Of a stretch of DNA of 64,000 nt, positions 8,303 through 16,850 are shown one piece after another. The notes under the pieces are model-generated. The model searched no databases, had not been told where the DNA came from, and saw nothing but the letters and a program-made list of their open reading frames with translations. The position numbers and the translations under genes were made by a program. The DNA comes from Planctomycetota bacterium. Its GTDB lineage: Bacteria > Planctomycetota > UBA1135 > GCA-002686595. Where the stretch lies: the NCBI GenBank assembly GCA_012960475.1, contig DUBE01000013.1, positions 94,600 to 158,599 on the forward strand, read 5' to 3'. The first letter of the stretch is position 1. The number at the start of each line of letters is the position of its first letter.

Positions 8303-10213
8303 TCACTCTCGCTCCGCCAGCTCTTCCCAACGGAGCATAGCGGTCATGAGGGCTTGTTCCACTTCTTCGCGTTCACTGGTCAAGGCAAGTGCCTGCTCGT
8401 TACCGCTGCGATAGAGATCCGGTTGAGAGAGGGCTCCATCCAGACGAACGATGTCGGACTCAAGACTGCTGATACGCTGGGTGAGTTCCTCTAGTTCAGT
8501 GCGCTCCCAATTGCTGAGGCGCTTGGGCTTGGAGGAGGGTTTTGGCGAGGTGGAAGCAGGCCTGCTCGTTTGGCGTTTTGTCTTTCGACGCTCTTCCCCT
8601 TCGCTGGCCAGCTTGTCAAGCAACTCACTCATGGAGCCGTGATGCATTTGCGGTCCCTGTGGCCCGCCCAGGTGCAAGATCCGCGTAGCCACACGATCCA
8701 AGAACCAGCGGTCGTGGCTGACCACGATCAATACCCCTTGGAATGCCAGTAGAGCTTCTTCCAGGGCCCGCAAAGTGCTCAGATCCAAGTCGTTGGTGGG
8801 CTCATCGAGCACCAGCACATTGCCGCCGGAAAGAAGCAGCTTGGCCAAGACCACGCGCCCCCGTTCGCCACCAGAGAGCTTGCCGATGAGGACATGCTTC
8901 TTGGGCCCCGGAAAAAGGAACTGGTTCAGAAACGAAGCCACACTGATGCGTTCCGTGCCAACAAGGACAAAGGCTCCCTCCCCGGCCACCTCCTCCACCA
9001 CCGTCTTCTTTGGATCCAAGTCCGACCGACGCTGGTCGATAGTGGAGAATTCAACGGTCTCGCCGACCTCGATAGTGCCATGATCGGGCTGTAGCTGACC
9101 CAACAGAATCCGCAAGAGAGTCGTCTTGCCCGCACCGTTGGGACCCACAATTCCAAGACGCATCCCCGGAGTGATTTCCAGGTCCAGGGAGGGCAGAACC
9201 ACGCGCTCTCCAAGAGTATGCTGCAATCCCTTGACCTCCAACACGCGGTTGCCCAGGCGGCGACCCATCACAAAGCGCATAGAGAGGTCGTTGCTACGCT
9301 CTTCCGGTTCGTCATTGACGAGCTCCTCGTAGCGTTCAATACGCGCCTTGGCCTTGGTGCTGCGGGCCTTCGGACCACGACGCATCCAGGCAGTCTCCCG
9401 CCGCAGTAGGAGCAAACGTGAGCGCTCATCCTTGGCCTCCACCTCAAGCCGCGCGGCGCGCTGCTCCAGATAGGAGGAATAGCCGCCGCTGTAGTGATAG
9501 AACTTGCCCTGGTCGATCTCCACAATACGGTCCACGATGCGATCAAGCAGGTAACGATCATGGGTGACCAAGACCAAGGGCGCCTTGATCAACCGCAGAC
9601 GCTCCTCCAACCAAGCGATCACAAAGGTGTCCAAGTGATTGGTGGGCTCATCCAACAAGAAGACATCCGGCTGGCTGACAAGCAACTGGGCAAGGGCCAC
9701 CCGACGCACTTCACCACCGGAAAGTTCACCGCACTTGGCACCCGAATCGAGCAGGCCAACCCCGTGAATGGTCGCCTCAACCACATGCTCCACATCCGCG
9801 CCCCCCAGATCATCAAGCCGCGCCTGAAGTTGCTCTTGGCGGCGCAAGAGTCGCCCCAAGACCTCGCTCGCCAAATCAGGATGCGCCAGAGACTCATGCA
9901 ACTCATCGAGTTCTGCAAGCAACTCCTCGCGGCCCACAAAGCCCTTGCGCACCGTCTCTTTGATGGTCTCCTGGAAGTCAAACTTGGGTTCCTGTTCCAG
10001 GTACCCAATGCGAAGCCCGTTGGCTCGAACCACCTTGCCGCTCTCGGGTTCCAGCTCGCCAGTCAAGAGACGTAGGAGAGTCGACTTGCCGCAACCGTTG
10101 GCACCGATCAGGCCCAAACGATCGCTCTCGCCCACTGTCAGGCTAACCCCGCGAAGCAAGGGTTTGTCCGCATCAAAGGACTTGCAGACATCGACCAGAC
10201 TGATCAGAGCCAT
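8303..10213 (-). CDS. ABC-F family ATPase, Uup type
   Basis: This is a soluble protein of 636 residues with two ABC ATPase domains and no membrane segments. Domain 1 has GANGCGKST, LSGGEVRR and VFLLDEPTNHLD; domain 2 has GPNGAGKTT, LSGGERGR and VLVLDEPTNDLD. The linker between them is rich in Arg/Lys (the P-site tRNA interaction motif region of ABC-F factors), and the C-terminus (about 545-636) is a charged coiled-coil of the kind found in Uup. ABC-F proteins act on ribosomes to relieve stalling; Uup also affects transposon excision and ribosome assembly. An AGAGG lies eight bases before the ATG. It is 11 bases downstream of the RNase HI gene on the same strand. Confidence 0.92.
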   Translation of the reverse strand: MALISLVDVCKSFDADKPLLRGVSLTVGESDRLGLIGANGCGKSTLLRLLTGELEPESGKVVRANGLRIGYLEQEPKFDFQETIKETVRKGFVGREELLAELDELHESLAHPDLASEVLGRLLRRQEQLQARLDDLGGADVEHVVEATIHGVGLLDSGAKCGELSGGEVRRVALAQLLVSQPDVFLLDEPTNHLDTFVIAWLEERLRLIKAPLVLVTHDRYLLDRIVDRIVEIDQGKFYHYSGGYSSYLEQRAARLEVEAKDERSRLLLLRRETAWMRRGPKARSTKAKARIERYEELVNDEPEERSNDLSMRFVMGRRLGNRVLEVKGLQHTLGERVVLPSLDLEITPGMRLGIVGPNGAGKTTLLRILLGQLQPDHGTIEVGETVEFSTIDQRRSDLDPKKTVVEEVAGEGAFVLVGTERISVASFLNQFLFPGPKKHVLIGKLSGGERGRVVLAKLLLSGGNVLVLDEPTNDLDLSTLRALEEALLAFQGVLIVVSHDRWFLDRVATRILHLGGPQGPQMHHGSMSELLDKLASEGEERRKTKRQTSRPASTSPKPSSKPKRLSNWERTELEELTQRISSLESDIVRLDGALSQPDLYRSGNEQALALTSEREEVEQALMTAMLRWEELAERE

Positions 10214-10224
10214 CCAGCAGACCT

Positions 10225-10875
10225 CTAGACTGTCTCACGCCGCCAGGCCATGGCCAGGCTGTCCGCGTACTCGTTCCAACGGTTCCCTGCATGAGCGGCA
10301 ATCCACTCAAGAGTGCAGTTCGGATGGGCGCGGGAAAGGGCCAGTAGCTCCTTCACGAGTTCAAGGTTCTTGATCTCGCCGCCCTTCTTCTTCCAGCCTT
10401 TTTTTTCCCAACCTGGAGCCCATTGGGTGATGGTGTCCACACATAGGCGACTGTCGGTATAGAGCGTGACCACGGCGTCCTCGGGCAGGAGCCCATAGGC
10501 CTCGATCAAAGCGGTCAATTCCATTCGGTTGTTTGTGGTTTCTGGATCGTGGCCGTGGCACGACGCGCGAACCTCTCCGCCTTCGACCCAGACCACACCC
10601 CAGCCCCCGGGGCCAGGGTTGGGCACCGAGCTGCCATCGGTAAAAATGCCTTCTGCGGGGCCATCCGTGTATTTCTGAAGGACCTCGGCCACGGTCAGGT
10701 TCTCTTCTCGGGCACTGGTGCGCCTGGACCTTCTGGACCCGGATGCCCTGGTGCTGGAAGACTTGGACCGGGAATGCTCGCGGCAGAACTTCGGTTCCCA
10801 GCCTGGATACTTGTCGAGGGTCGCCTGGGGCAAATCAAAAGTCTCCCCGCAATCTTGACAGGCAAATGAAGGCAT
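10225..10875 (-). CDS. rnhA: Ribonuclease HI with N-terminal zinc knuckle
   Basis: This enzyme cuts RNA in RNA-DNA hybrids. The four catalytic acids are visible: Asp80 (FTDGSS), Glu119 (NNRMEL), Asp141 (YTDSRL) and Asp205 (NEYADSLA). Before the domain lies a short module with Cys6, Cys9, Cys31 and His34, which looks like a zinc-binding knuckle, followed by a Ser/Arg/Lys-rich linker (about 35-57). This makes the protein 216 residues long, compared with about 155 for the plain enzyme. The ATG at 10875 is chosen because the cysteine motif follows at once; an upstream start at 10914 would add 13 residues. The same N-terminal module is known in some other bacterial RNase HI proteins, where it may help bind hybrid duplexes. 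Confidence 0.93.
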   Translation of the reverse strand: MPSFACQDCGETFDLPQATLDKYPGWEPKFCREHSRSKSSSTRASGSRRSRRTSAREENLTVAEVLQKYTDGPAEGIFTDGSSVPNPGPGGWGVVWVEGGEVRASCHGHDPETTNNRMELTALIEAYGLLPEDAVVTLYTDSRLCVDTITQWAPGWEKKGWKKKGGEIKNLELVKELLALSRAHPNCTLEWIAAHAGNRWNEYADSLAMAWRRETV

Positions 10876-10957
10876 GGCCCCACCATAGACAACTGCCGGC
10901 AGGGTTCCCAGCACCTCTCGGCCAATCGGTTATCCTATCCGACCGCTGGGCGAATCA

Positions 10958-13063
10958 ATGCAAGCGCTCGGCCCCAAGACCATGACCACAACCGAAGCAA
11001 GCAACCCTCTTCTCACCTGCGGCAAGCACCCGCGTTTCTCTGAAATCACCCCGGCCAGCGTACGGGAAGCGATCCCGTCTCTACTGGAAACGGCCAGCAT
11101 CGAGTTCAACGCCTACGAGCAATCCATCGAGTCCACCTGGTCCGGGATATTTGATCGCCGCCGCCGCATTATTGATCCCCTTGGATATGCCTGGGGAATC
11201 ACTTCGCACCTGATGGGCGTGCTCAACTCGGATGATCTGCGAGAAGTACACGAAGAAATGCAGCCTAAGGTGATCGAGTACTTCACCCGCATCGGCCAGA
11301 GCAAGCCGGTCTATGAGGCCCTTGAAGCCCTCAAGAACGGAGACGGTTGGGGCCAACTCAATGGTCCCCAGCAACGACTGCTGGAAAAGGAACTGGTCGA
11401 CATGAAGCTCTCGGGGATCTCCCTGGAAGGCGAAGAGAAGGAGCGCTACAACGCCATTGCCAAAGACCTCGGCGAATTATCCACGGGCTTCTCCAACGCA
11501 GTACTCGACAGCCGCAAGGCCTTCGAATTGATGCTGACAGAGAAGGCTGACACGGAGGGGCTGCCCGCGACCCTCTTGCAAGCCGCCGCCGCATCAGCTG
11601 CGGCCAAGGGGTCTGAGGGCGCCAACGCCGAAGAAGGTCCATGGCGCATTACCCTTGATGCCCCCATCCTGGTGCCCTTCCTGCAGCACAGTCAGAACCG
11701 CGACCAGCGCGAGACTGCCTACCGAGCCATGATCACCGTGGCCTCGTCCGGCGAATTCGACAACCAGGAGCGCATCGAGAATATCCTGAGCCTGCGAAAG
11801 GAAAAAGCAGGGCTACTGGGCTTCAACTCCCATGCGGAGATCTCGGTCAGCACCAAGATGGCCGAGAAGGTCGAGGCGGTGGACGAACTAGCCTCCGACC
11901 TGCGAGCAGTGGCCTTTCCCAAGGCCAAGGAAGAGTTGGCCGAGCTGATCGCCTACGCTCGCAAGAAGACCAGCAACGAGAATTTGGAACTGGCCCATTG
12001 GGACATGGCCTTCTGGGCCGAGCGCATGCGCGAGGAGCAGTACGACCTCTCGGATGAGGAACTGCGCCCCTACTTCCCATTTCCCAGAGTCCTCGAGGGT
12101 CTGTTTGCGGTCACCAAGCGACTCTTTGACGTGACAGTGGAGGCCGCCGACGGAGAAGTGGATGTGTGGCACGAAGATGTGCGCTTCTTCCGCATCAAGA
12201 ACAATTCAGGCGAAGACATCGCCAGCTTCTATCTCGACCCCTACTCCCGCCCGGAGAACAAACGGGGTGGGGCCTGGATGAACGACGTCATCGGCCGAGA
12301 GAAACTTGAAGACGGGACCCAACAGCTGCCCACCGCGGTATTGGTTTGCAACCAGAGTCCGCCCACCGGGGACACGCCCTCCCTAATGACTCACCGCGAG
12401 GTGGAGACCCTCTTTCATGAATTCGGTCACGGTCTGCAGCACATGCTGACCACTGTGGACCTGCCCGACGCCGCTGGCATCAACTGCGTAGAATGGGATG
12501 CAGTAGAGCTGCCCAGCCAGTTCATGGAAAACTGGACCTACCACAAGGCGACAGTGATGAACTTCGCGCGCCACTGGAAAACCGACGAGCCACTGCCCAC
12601 CGAGCTCTTCGATCGCTTGGTAGCGGCAAAGAACTATCGCGCCGCCACAGGCGTCATGCGCCAGCTGTACCTGGGTGGTTTCGATATGGAACTGCACCAC
12701 CGTTACTCGCCAGGCAAGGACGAGAAGGTCAAGGAGGTCAAGGCGCGCGTCAATTCCAAGATGTCCGTCATGCCCCCGCTTGAAACTGATCGATTCGAGT
12801 GCGGCTTCTCACATATATTTGCCGGAGGCTATTCCGCGGGCTACTACAGCTACAAGTGGGCCGAAGTACTCTCCGCTGATGCCTTCGGAGCCTTCGAGGA
12901 TGCTGGCTTGGACGACGAGGAGGCCCTGGCGGCAACGGGACGCAGGTTTCGGGATACGGTGCTTGCCCAGGGTGGCAGCCGCCACCCCATGGAGGTCTTC
13001 CAGGAATTCCGTGGTCGCGCCCCATCCACAGAAGCCCTGCTGCGTCACACGGGGCTCACTTGA
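10958..13063 (+). CDS. Oligopeptidase, family M3 (oligopeptidase A-like)
   Basis: This is a zinc metallopeptidase of 701 residues, mostly helical, of the thimet/oligopeptidase A family, which degrades short peptides in the cytoplasm (for example cleaved signal peptides). The zinc motif HEFGH is at residues 487-491, and the third ligand is a Glu near 517 in DAVELPSQF, followed by MENW. The C-terminal GGYSAGYYSYKWAEVLSADAF is the typical substrate-closing segment. Two ATG codons are possible (10958 and 10982); neither has a clear ribosome site. It is divergent from the RNase HI gene, with 82 bases between them, and its stop overlaps the TTG start of the AlkB-like gene. Confidence 0.94.
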   Translation: MQALGPKTMTTTEASNPLLTCGKHPRFSEITPASVREAIPSLLETASIEFNAYEQSIESTWSGIFDRRRRIIDPLGYAWGITSHLMGVLNSDDLREVHEEMQPKVIEYFTRIGQSKPVYEALEALKNGDGWGQLNGPQQRLLEKELVDMKLSGISLEGEEKERYNAIAKDLGELSTGFSNAVLDSRKAFELMLTEKADTEGLPATLLQAAAASAAAKGSEGANAEEGPWRITLDAPILVPFLQHSQNRDQRETAYRAMITVASSGEFDNQERIENILSLRKEKAGLLGFNSHAEISVSTKMAEKVEAVDELASDLRAVAFPKAKEELAELIAYARKKTSNENLELAHWDMAFWAERMREEQYDLSDEELRPYFPFPRVLEGLFAVTKRLFDVTVEAADGEVDVWHEDVRFFRIKNNSGEDIASFYLDPYSRPENKRGGAWMNDVIGREKLEDGTQQLPTAVLVCNQSPPTGDTPSLMTHREVETLFHEFGHGLQHMLTTVDLPDAAGINCVEWDAVELPSQFMENWTYHKATVMNFARHWKTDEPLPTELFDRLVAAKNYRAATGVMRQLYLGGFDMELHHRYSPGKDEKVKEVKARVNSKMSVMPPLETDRFECGFSHIFAGGYSAGYYSYKWAEVLSADAFGAFEDAGLDDEEALAATGRRFRDTVLAQGGSRHPMEVFQEFRGRAPSTEALLRHTGLT

Positions 13064-13671
13064 GCCCAAGCCCAGCGAGGCCATCCAGACTCTTACACAG
13101 CGGCGCGGTCTTACCCGCCGGATTTGAATTGCGAGAGGCCTACGTGGAGGCATCCCAGGCCAGCGACCTCATGGACGACCTGCTCGCCACAGCAGATCTC
13201 GAAACTCACAGGATCCATGTCTTTGGGCGCAGCTGCCCCATGCCCAGACGTATCGCCTGGTTCGGTCAAGAGCCCTACTCCTATTCTGGCGTGCACCATC
13301 CGGCGCGGCCCCTGCCCGAGAACCTCAAGCGTATCGCCGAGCAACTGAAACTGGATCTCGGCCAGCCTTTCAATTGTGTGCTGCTCAACCACTACCTGGA
13401 CGGGCGTGACAGCATGGGTTGGCACTCAGACGATGACTACGCAGCGGGGGACTATCCCAAGATTGCCAGCATCAGCCTGGGGGCAACCCGGCGCTTCCGC
13501 CTGCGCCCAACAGGGGATCCCGCGCGCAGCATTGGAATGGACCTCACCCACGGCAGCCTGCTGACTATGGGCGCGGGCACACAACTGACGCACCAGCATG
13601 CGGTGCCCCGCACACGCCGACAGGTGGAACAGCGCTTGAACTTGACCTTCCGCTGGATTGAGCCCAAGTAG
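13060..13671 (+). CDS. AlkB-like 2-oxoglutarate/Fe(II) dioxygenase
   Basis: This is a 203-residue non-haem iron dioxygenase of the AlkB family, which repairs alkylated bases by oxidative demethylation or acts on RNA or protein. Iron ligands are His122 and Asp124 (GWHSDDD) and His180 (THQHAVP), and 2-oxoglutarate-binding arginines are Arg192 and Arg198 (the RLNLTFR segment). The nucleotide-lid region CVLLNHYLDGRDSMGWH is well preserved. It resembles the shorter ALKBH2/3-like bacterial forms more than E. coli AlkB. The TTG start overlaps the TGA of the peptidase gene, suggesting translational coupling; no nearer ATG is available before the fold. Confidence 0.9.
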   Translation: MSPSPARPSRLLHSGAVLPAGFELREAYVEASQASDLMDDLLATADLETHRIHVFGRSCPMPRRIAWFGQEPYSYSGVHHPARPLPENLKRIAEQLKLDLGQPFNCVLLNHYLDGRDSMGWHSDDDYAAGDYPKIASISLGATRRFRLRPTGDPARSIGMDLTHGSLLTMGAGTQLTHQHAVPRTRRQVEQRLNLTFRWIEPK

Positions 13672-13677
13672 GGGACG

Positions 13678-14385
13678 CTACTTCTTGGCTGCGGAAATGT
13701 GCGCGATCGCCGGAGGCGTATGGTGCCGCAGAGTTCCGTGGATCACGGCCAGAGTTTCCATGTAGATTCCGTTTTCCACGGTGTAACCGTCCGGGACCTG
13801 CTTGATCTCTTCCATGAAGGTCTCATCTTCGAAGTAGTAGTCCCGGAAGGGCCCGCGCCGACGCTCGACAACCTCTGCGTCAAAACCGTTCTCGTCCAAA
13901 CGACGCAGGGTCTTGTGTAGGTCCGCCATGGAGGACTGGATGAAGACAAGCTCTCCCCCCGGTCGCAAGCGCTGGTGGGCATCGAGGATCAAACTGTCGA
14001 TGTAATAGCGCCGGTTCTGCTTGCCACTTACGCAGAAGGGCGGGTTGGTCACGATCAGATCGAAAGAGCCCTCGGTGGAGAGCCAGTCCGCAACCCGGTA
14101 TTCGATCACTGATTCTTGGGGTCGATTGCGCTCCACATTGGTGCGAGTCGAAGCCAGAAGAGCGTCGTCAATCTCGGTGACCACCAAAGAACGCGGCCCC
14201 TGTCGCAGCAATACGATCGTGTGGTTGCCCACGCCGCCACCCAGTTCCAGCACATCCTTGCCTTTGGCGAAAAAGTTCTTGGCAAGGACATCAGCCAGGA
14301 AGCGCCCGTGGGGTGTAGGTCGCCAATCGTCGCCGCCTGCACTGAGTTCCATGGTTAAAAGGTCGTTGTTTTTCTCAGAAGTCAT
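13678..14385 (-). CDS. Class I SAM-dependent methyltransferase with NPPF motif
   Basis: This is a 235-residue Rossmann methyltransferase. Motif I DVLELGGGVGNHT binds S-adenosylmethionine, VVTEIDDA is the acidic loop, and TNPPF is the catalytic N-P-P-F motif used by amino-methylating enzymes on RNA bases or glutamine side chains (RsmC, RlmG, PrmC and TrmN6 groups). The N-terminus GGDDWRPTPHGRFLADVL resembles the substrate-positioning segment of such enzymes. There is no RNA-binding domain of a recognisable type, so the substrate cannot be assigned. It converges with the AlkB-like gene across six bases. No partner gene suggests a function. Confidence 0.8.
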   Translation of the reverse strand: MTSEKNNDLLTMELSAGGDDWRPTPHGRFLADVLAKNFFAKGKDVLELGGGVGNHTIVLLRQGPRSLVVTEIDDALLASTRTNVERNRPQESVIEYRVADWLSTEGSFDLIVTNPPFCVSGKQNRRYYIDSLILDAHQRLRPGGELVFIQSSMADLHKTLRRLDENGFDAEVVERRRGPFRDYYFEDETFMEEIKQVPDGYTVENGIYMETLAVIHGTLRHHTPPAIAHISAAKK

Positions 14386-14578
14386 TGCGTGCTGTACGGG
14401 GGGGAATACGCCAAGGAAGTGAGGCGGGAAGGCTCCGGTCTGGTATGCCCTTCAGGAAGATCGGCGGGCTCCCTTAGTCCGCATGATCTTGGTACAGGAG
14501 ACCTGGAATCGGGAGAAAACCCAGCCAAAAAAGGTCTTCCTGAGTGCTTCTGGTGCCCTGGCCACCCCTTGAGCGCCC
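14386..14578. other. Intergenic stretch, no gene seen
   Basis: These 193 bases lie between the downstream end of apaG and the start of the methyltransferase gene. No coding pattern, RNA gene or clear terminator stands out. The region must carry the methyltransferase promoter. Confidence 0.5.
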
Positions 14579-15001
14579 TCAGGCCCTACGGGACTCACGC
14601 ACAATCTGGTTGCCCCCCTCAGGCACCAAATAGAAACGGCCGACCTGAACCTGGAAGTCACCCCCCTCGGCACTGGCAAAGGAATAGGCCCCTTCCATCG
14701 TGCCCCAGGAGGTGCGCAGGGGGCAATAGCTGATGTACTCGAAAATGCCACCGGGAGCCAGGACCGGCTGCTTGCCCACCACGCCTTCGCCCACCACCTC
14801 TTCCCGACGGTTGTTGGCGTCCAAGATCATCCAACGCCGGGAGAGCAACTTGGCAGCCACGCTCCCGCTGTTCTCGATACGAATGCGATAGACGAAAAAG
14901 AAACGATCCCGATTTGGATCAGATTCTCCGGCCAGATACTGGGCCTCCGCGCGCACGCGCAGGCCCATAGTGGTGTGGTCTGAGTTGAGGTTAGGGGACA
15001 C
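14579..15001 (-). CDS. apaG: ApaG-domain protein
   Basis: This is a small beta-sandwich protein (140 residues, or 129 from the internal ATG at 14968) of the ApaG family. Family landmarks are FFFVYRIRIENSGS, the LLSRRWMILDANN segment, GEGVVGKQPVLAPGGIFEYIS and the terminal GRFYLVP. ApaG was linked to cobalt and magnesium resistance and to Ap4A metabolism in enterobacteria; the biochemical role is still open. The listed start is a GTG. The gene is divergent from a hypothetical exported protein, leaving about 80 bases for both promoters. Confidence 0.93.
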   Translation of the reverse strand: MSPNLNSDHTTMGLRVRAEAQYLAGESDPNRDRFFFVYRIRIENSGSVAAKLLSRRWMILDANNRREEVVGEGVVGKQPVLAPGGIFEYISYCPLRTSWGTMEGAYSFASAEGGDFQVQVGRFYLVPEGGNQIVRESRRA

Positions 15002-15082
15002 GACTGTAGACTTGGGGGGACAGAGCTTCGTACCCCTATGATACCAGAGCCAAGGAGCACCTGATCACCCCGTTGCACAACG

Positions 15083-16849
15083 ATGCACTTCTGCCGTCCA
15101 ATTGTCCCAATCCTAGCTCTCTTACCATTGTGCCCCGGTTGCTCCTGGCGCTCGCAAAATGCAACGGTTCCTGCGCGCCTGCCAGGGATCAGAGCCGCAG
15201 ATCCCAACGGCCTGGCTGAAGAACTCTTCGCCGAACGCATGGACAGAGTGCCTCGACTGGCCGACAAGATCACCACCAGACCTGCGCGCTCAGACTGGGG
15301 CCAGGAGCAGGAGTGGACTGAACGTCCCGCCTTTGGACAACTGGGTGGCATTCGCATCGGCAGTATCGATCAGGCACTCTCCACGGCCGACGATCAAGAA
15401 CGAGAGACTCTTCAACGCATCCGAGCCGAACTGCGCTTCGAAGCGCTGGAGCCTGCGCTGACCCTGGATCGCGCGCCGTTGGGTCCTATGCGCGGTCTCT
15501 TGCGTATTGGCTTGCTGCACCTCTACTTGGATCATCCGCTTGAGAGCGGGCCTGACCTGGAAGCCTTCCGTGCGCGACTGGAAGCGTTGACCGTCTGGAC
15601 CCTACAAGCTGCAGAACGGAGCAAGCATGTCAAGGGGACCCAAACGCCACTCCCCTCCACTCTGATGAGCTTGCGTGCTATGGCATCTCCCGCCTTGGCG
15701 GAAGTCATTCTTGAACGAGTCGCCCAAGAAGCGCGCATGGCGGTGGACTTGACCCCCAGCTCCCGCTTGCAGTCCATGGGCGAAATTGAAACCTTGCTGC
15801 GAGTCTCGCTGCCAGCCGCGGCGACTGATCTTCTCGCCGCACTTGAAGCCCCCCATCGCAGCCAACCCAGGCGCGGACTCGTGCGCCAACCCGGGGGCCT
15901 GCGACTGCATCGCGAACGCGTCAAGCAGTTGGTCAGCGCGGACCTTACCGTGACTGAAATCGAAGCTCGCCTGAGAACTCAAAGCCGTGAACTCGAAGAG
16001 GCCCTGCTCAAGATCACCACCAGTATCAACTACATAGGCGATGGCCTCGATCTGCTGGCCCAATTGCGTGATCAACACGATGATTCTGTGGGACACCCTC
16101 TGGCTGACCTCGACCGTCTTGAACTCCTGACCCAACGCGCTGACCTTGCGTTCAAGATCCTCGGCCCCCTCCTTCCCGCCGATCTCGGAGAACTGCCAGG
16201 CGTGAACCGGCTGCCCCTCTGCCTGCGTCCCCTGGCCGATGGCTTGCTGCGCCAGAACGCACACCACGGTCGTGCACGAGCACGCAGACTCATGCTCGAC
16301 CCAGCCCGACTGCATGCTGCAAGCATGGACTCCTTTGCCGTGAGTTGGATCCTGGGGACCAAGGCTCTCAGCTACTGCGACCAACCCACGAGTGACCTAC
16401 CACGCTGGTTGAGGCATGCCCAATGGCCAGGATGGGATGATGCCATGGGGCTCTATCTGGCGCGCTTGCATGACGAACTCAAACCCGGTCGCGATCCGTG
16501 GCACAGGGCAGCGGGACTGGGCTTGGAACTTGAGTGCGTAGCCCGCGGACTGACAGACCTTGGCTTGCACTTGCACGGATGGTCCCGTGCGGAAGCAATC
16601 AAGTTCCTTCAGGCGCGCTGTATGGCCCAACCAAGTCGAGTGGAGTTATGGGTCGATGACTGCTTGGATCGACCGGGCCTGGCTCTCGCAGCCCCTCTGA
16701 GCTTGCAAGAGATCCTCGCCGCTCGAGCGGATGTACGGCGCTTTAGAGGAGTTGCCTTTGACCTGCTCACGTTCCACCGAGCGCTCTTGGAAGTTGGCCC
16801 GCTCCCGGTGGATCTGACACGCGAGGAGATTCTGCGACGTCTGCCCTAG
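15083..16849 (+). CDS. Hypothetical exported protein
   Basis: No family was recognised. The protein has 588 residues. The first 25 form a plausible signal peptide with a cysteine after PGC that could be a weak lipobox, so an exported lipoprotein is possible but not certain. The rest is rich in Leu, Ala and Arg and looks almost entirely helical, with heptad-like stretches (for example around 285-320); no catalytic motif was seen. The upstream CGTTG-CA-CAACG inverted repeat (15071-15082) touches the ATG. The gene converges on the sulfatase gene with a single base between the two stop codons. Confidence 0.75.
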   Translation: MHFCRPIVPILALLPLCPGCSWRSQNATVPARLPGIRAADPNGLAEELFAERMDRVPRLADKITTRPARSDWGQEQEWTERPAFGQLGGIRIGSIDQALSTADDQERETLQRIRAELRFEALEPALTLDRAPLGPMRGLLRIGLLHLYLDHPLESGPDLEAFRARLEALTVWTLQAAERSKHVKGTQTPLPSTLMSLRAMASPALAEVILERVAQEARMAVDLTPSSRLQSMGEIETLLRVSLPAAATDLLAALEAPHRSQPRRGLVRQPGGLRLHRERVKQLVSADLTVTEIEARLRTQSRELEEALLKITTSINYIGDGLDLLAQLRDQHDDSVGHPLADLDRLELLTQRADLAFKILGPLLPADLGELPGVNRLPLCLRPLADGLLRQNAHHGRARARRLMLDPARLHAASMDSFAVSWILGTKALSYCDQPTSDLPRWLRHAQWPGWDDAMGLYLARLHDELKPGRDPWHRAAGLGLELECVARGLTDLGLHLHGWSRAEAIKFLQARCMAQPSRVELWVDDCLDRPGLALAAPLSLQEILAARADVRRFRGVAFDLLTFHRALLEVGPLPVDLTREEILRRLP

Positions 16850-16850
16850 A

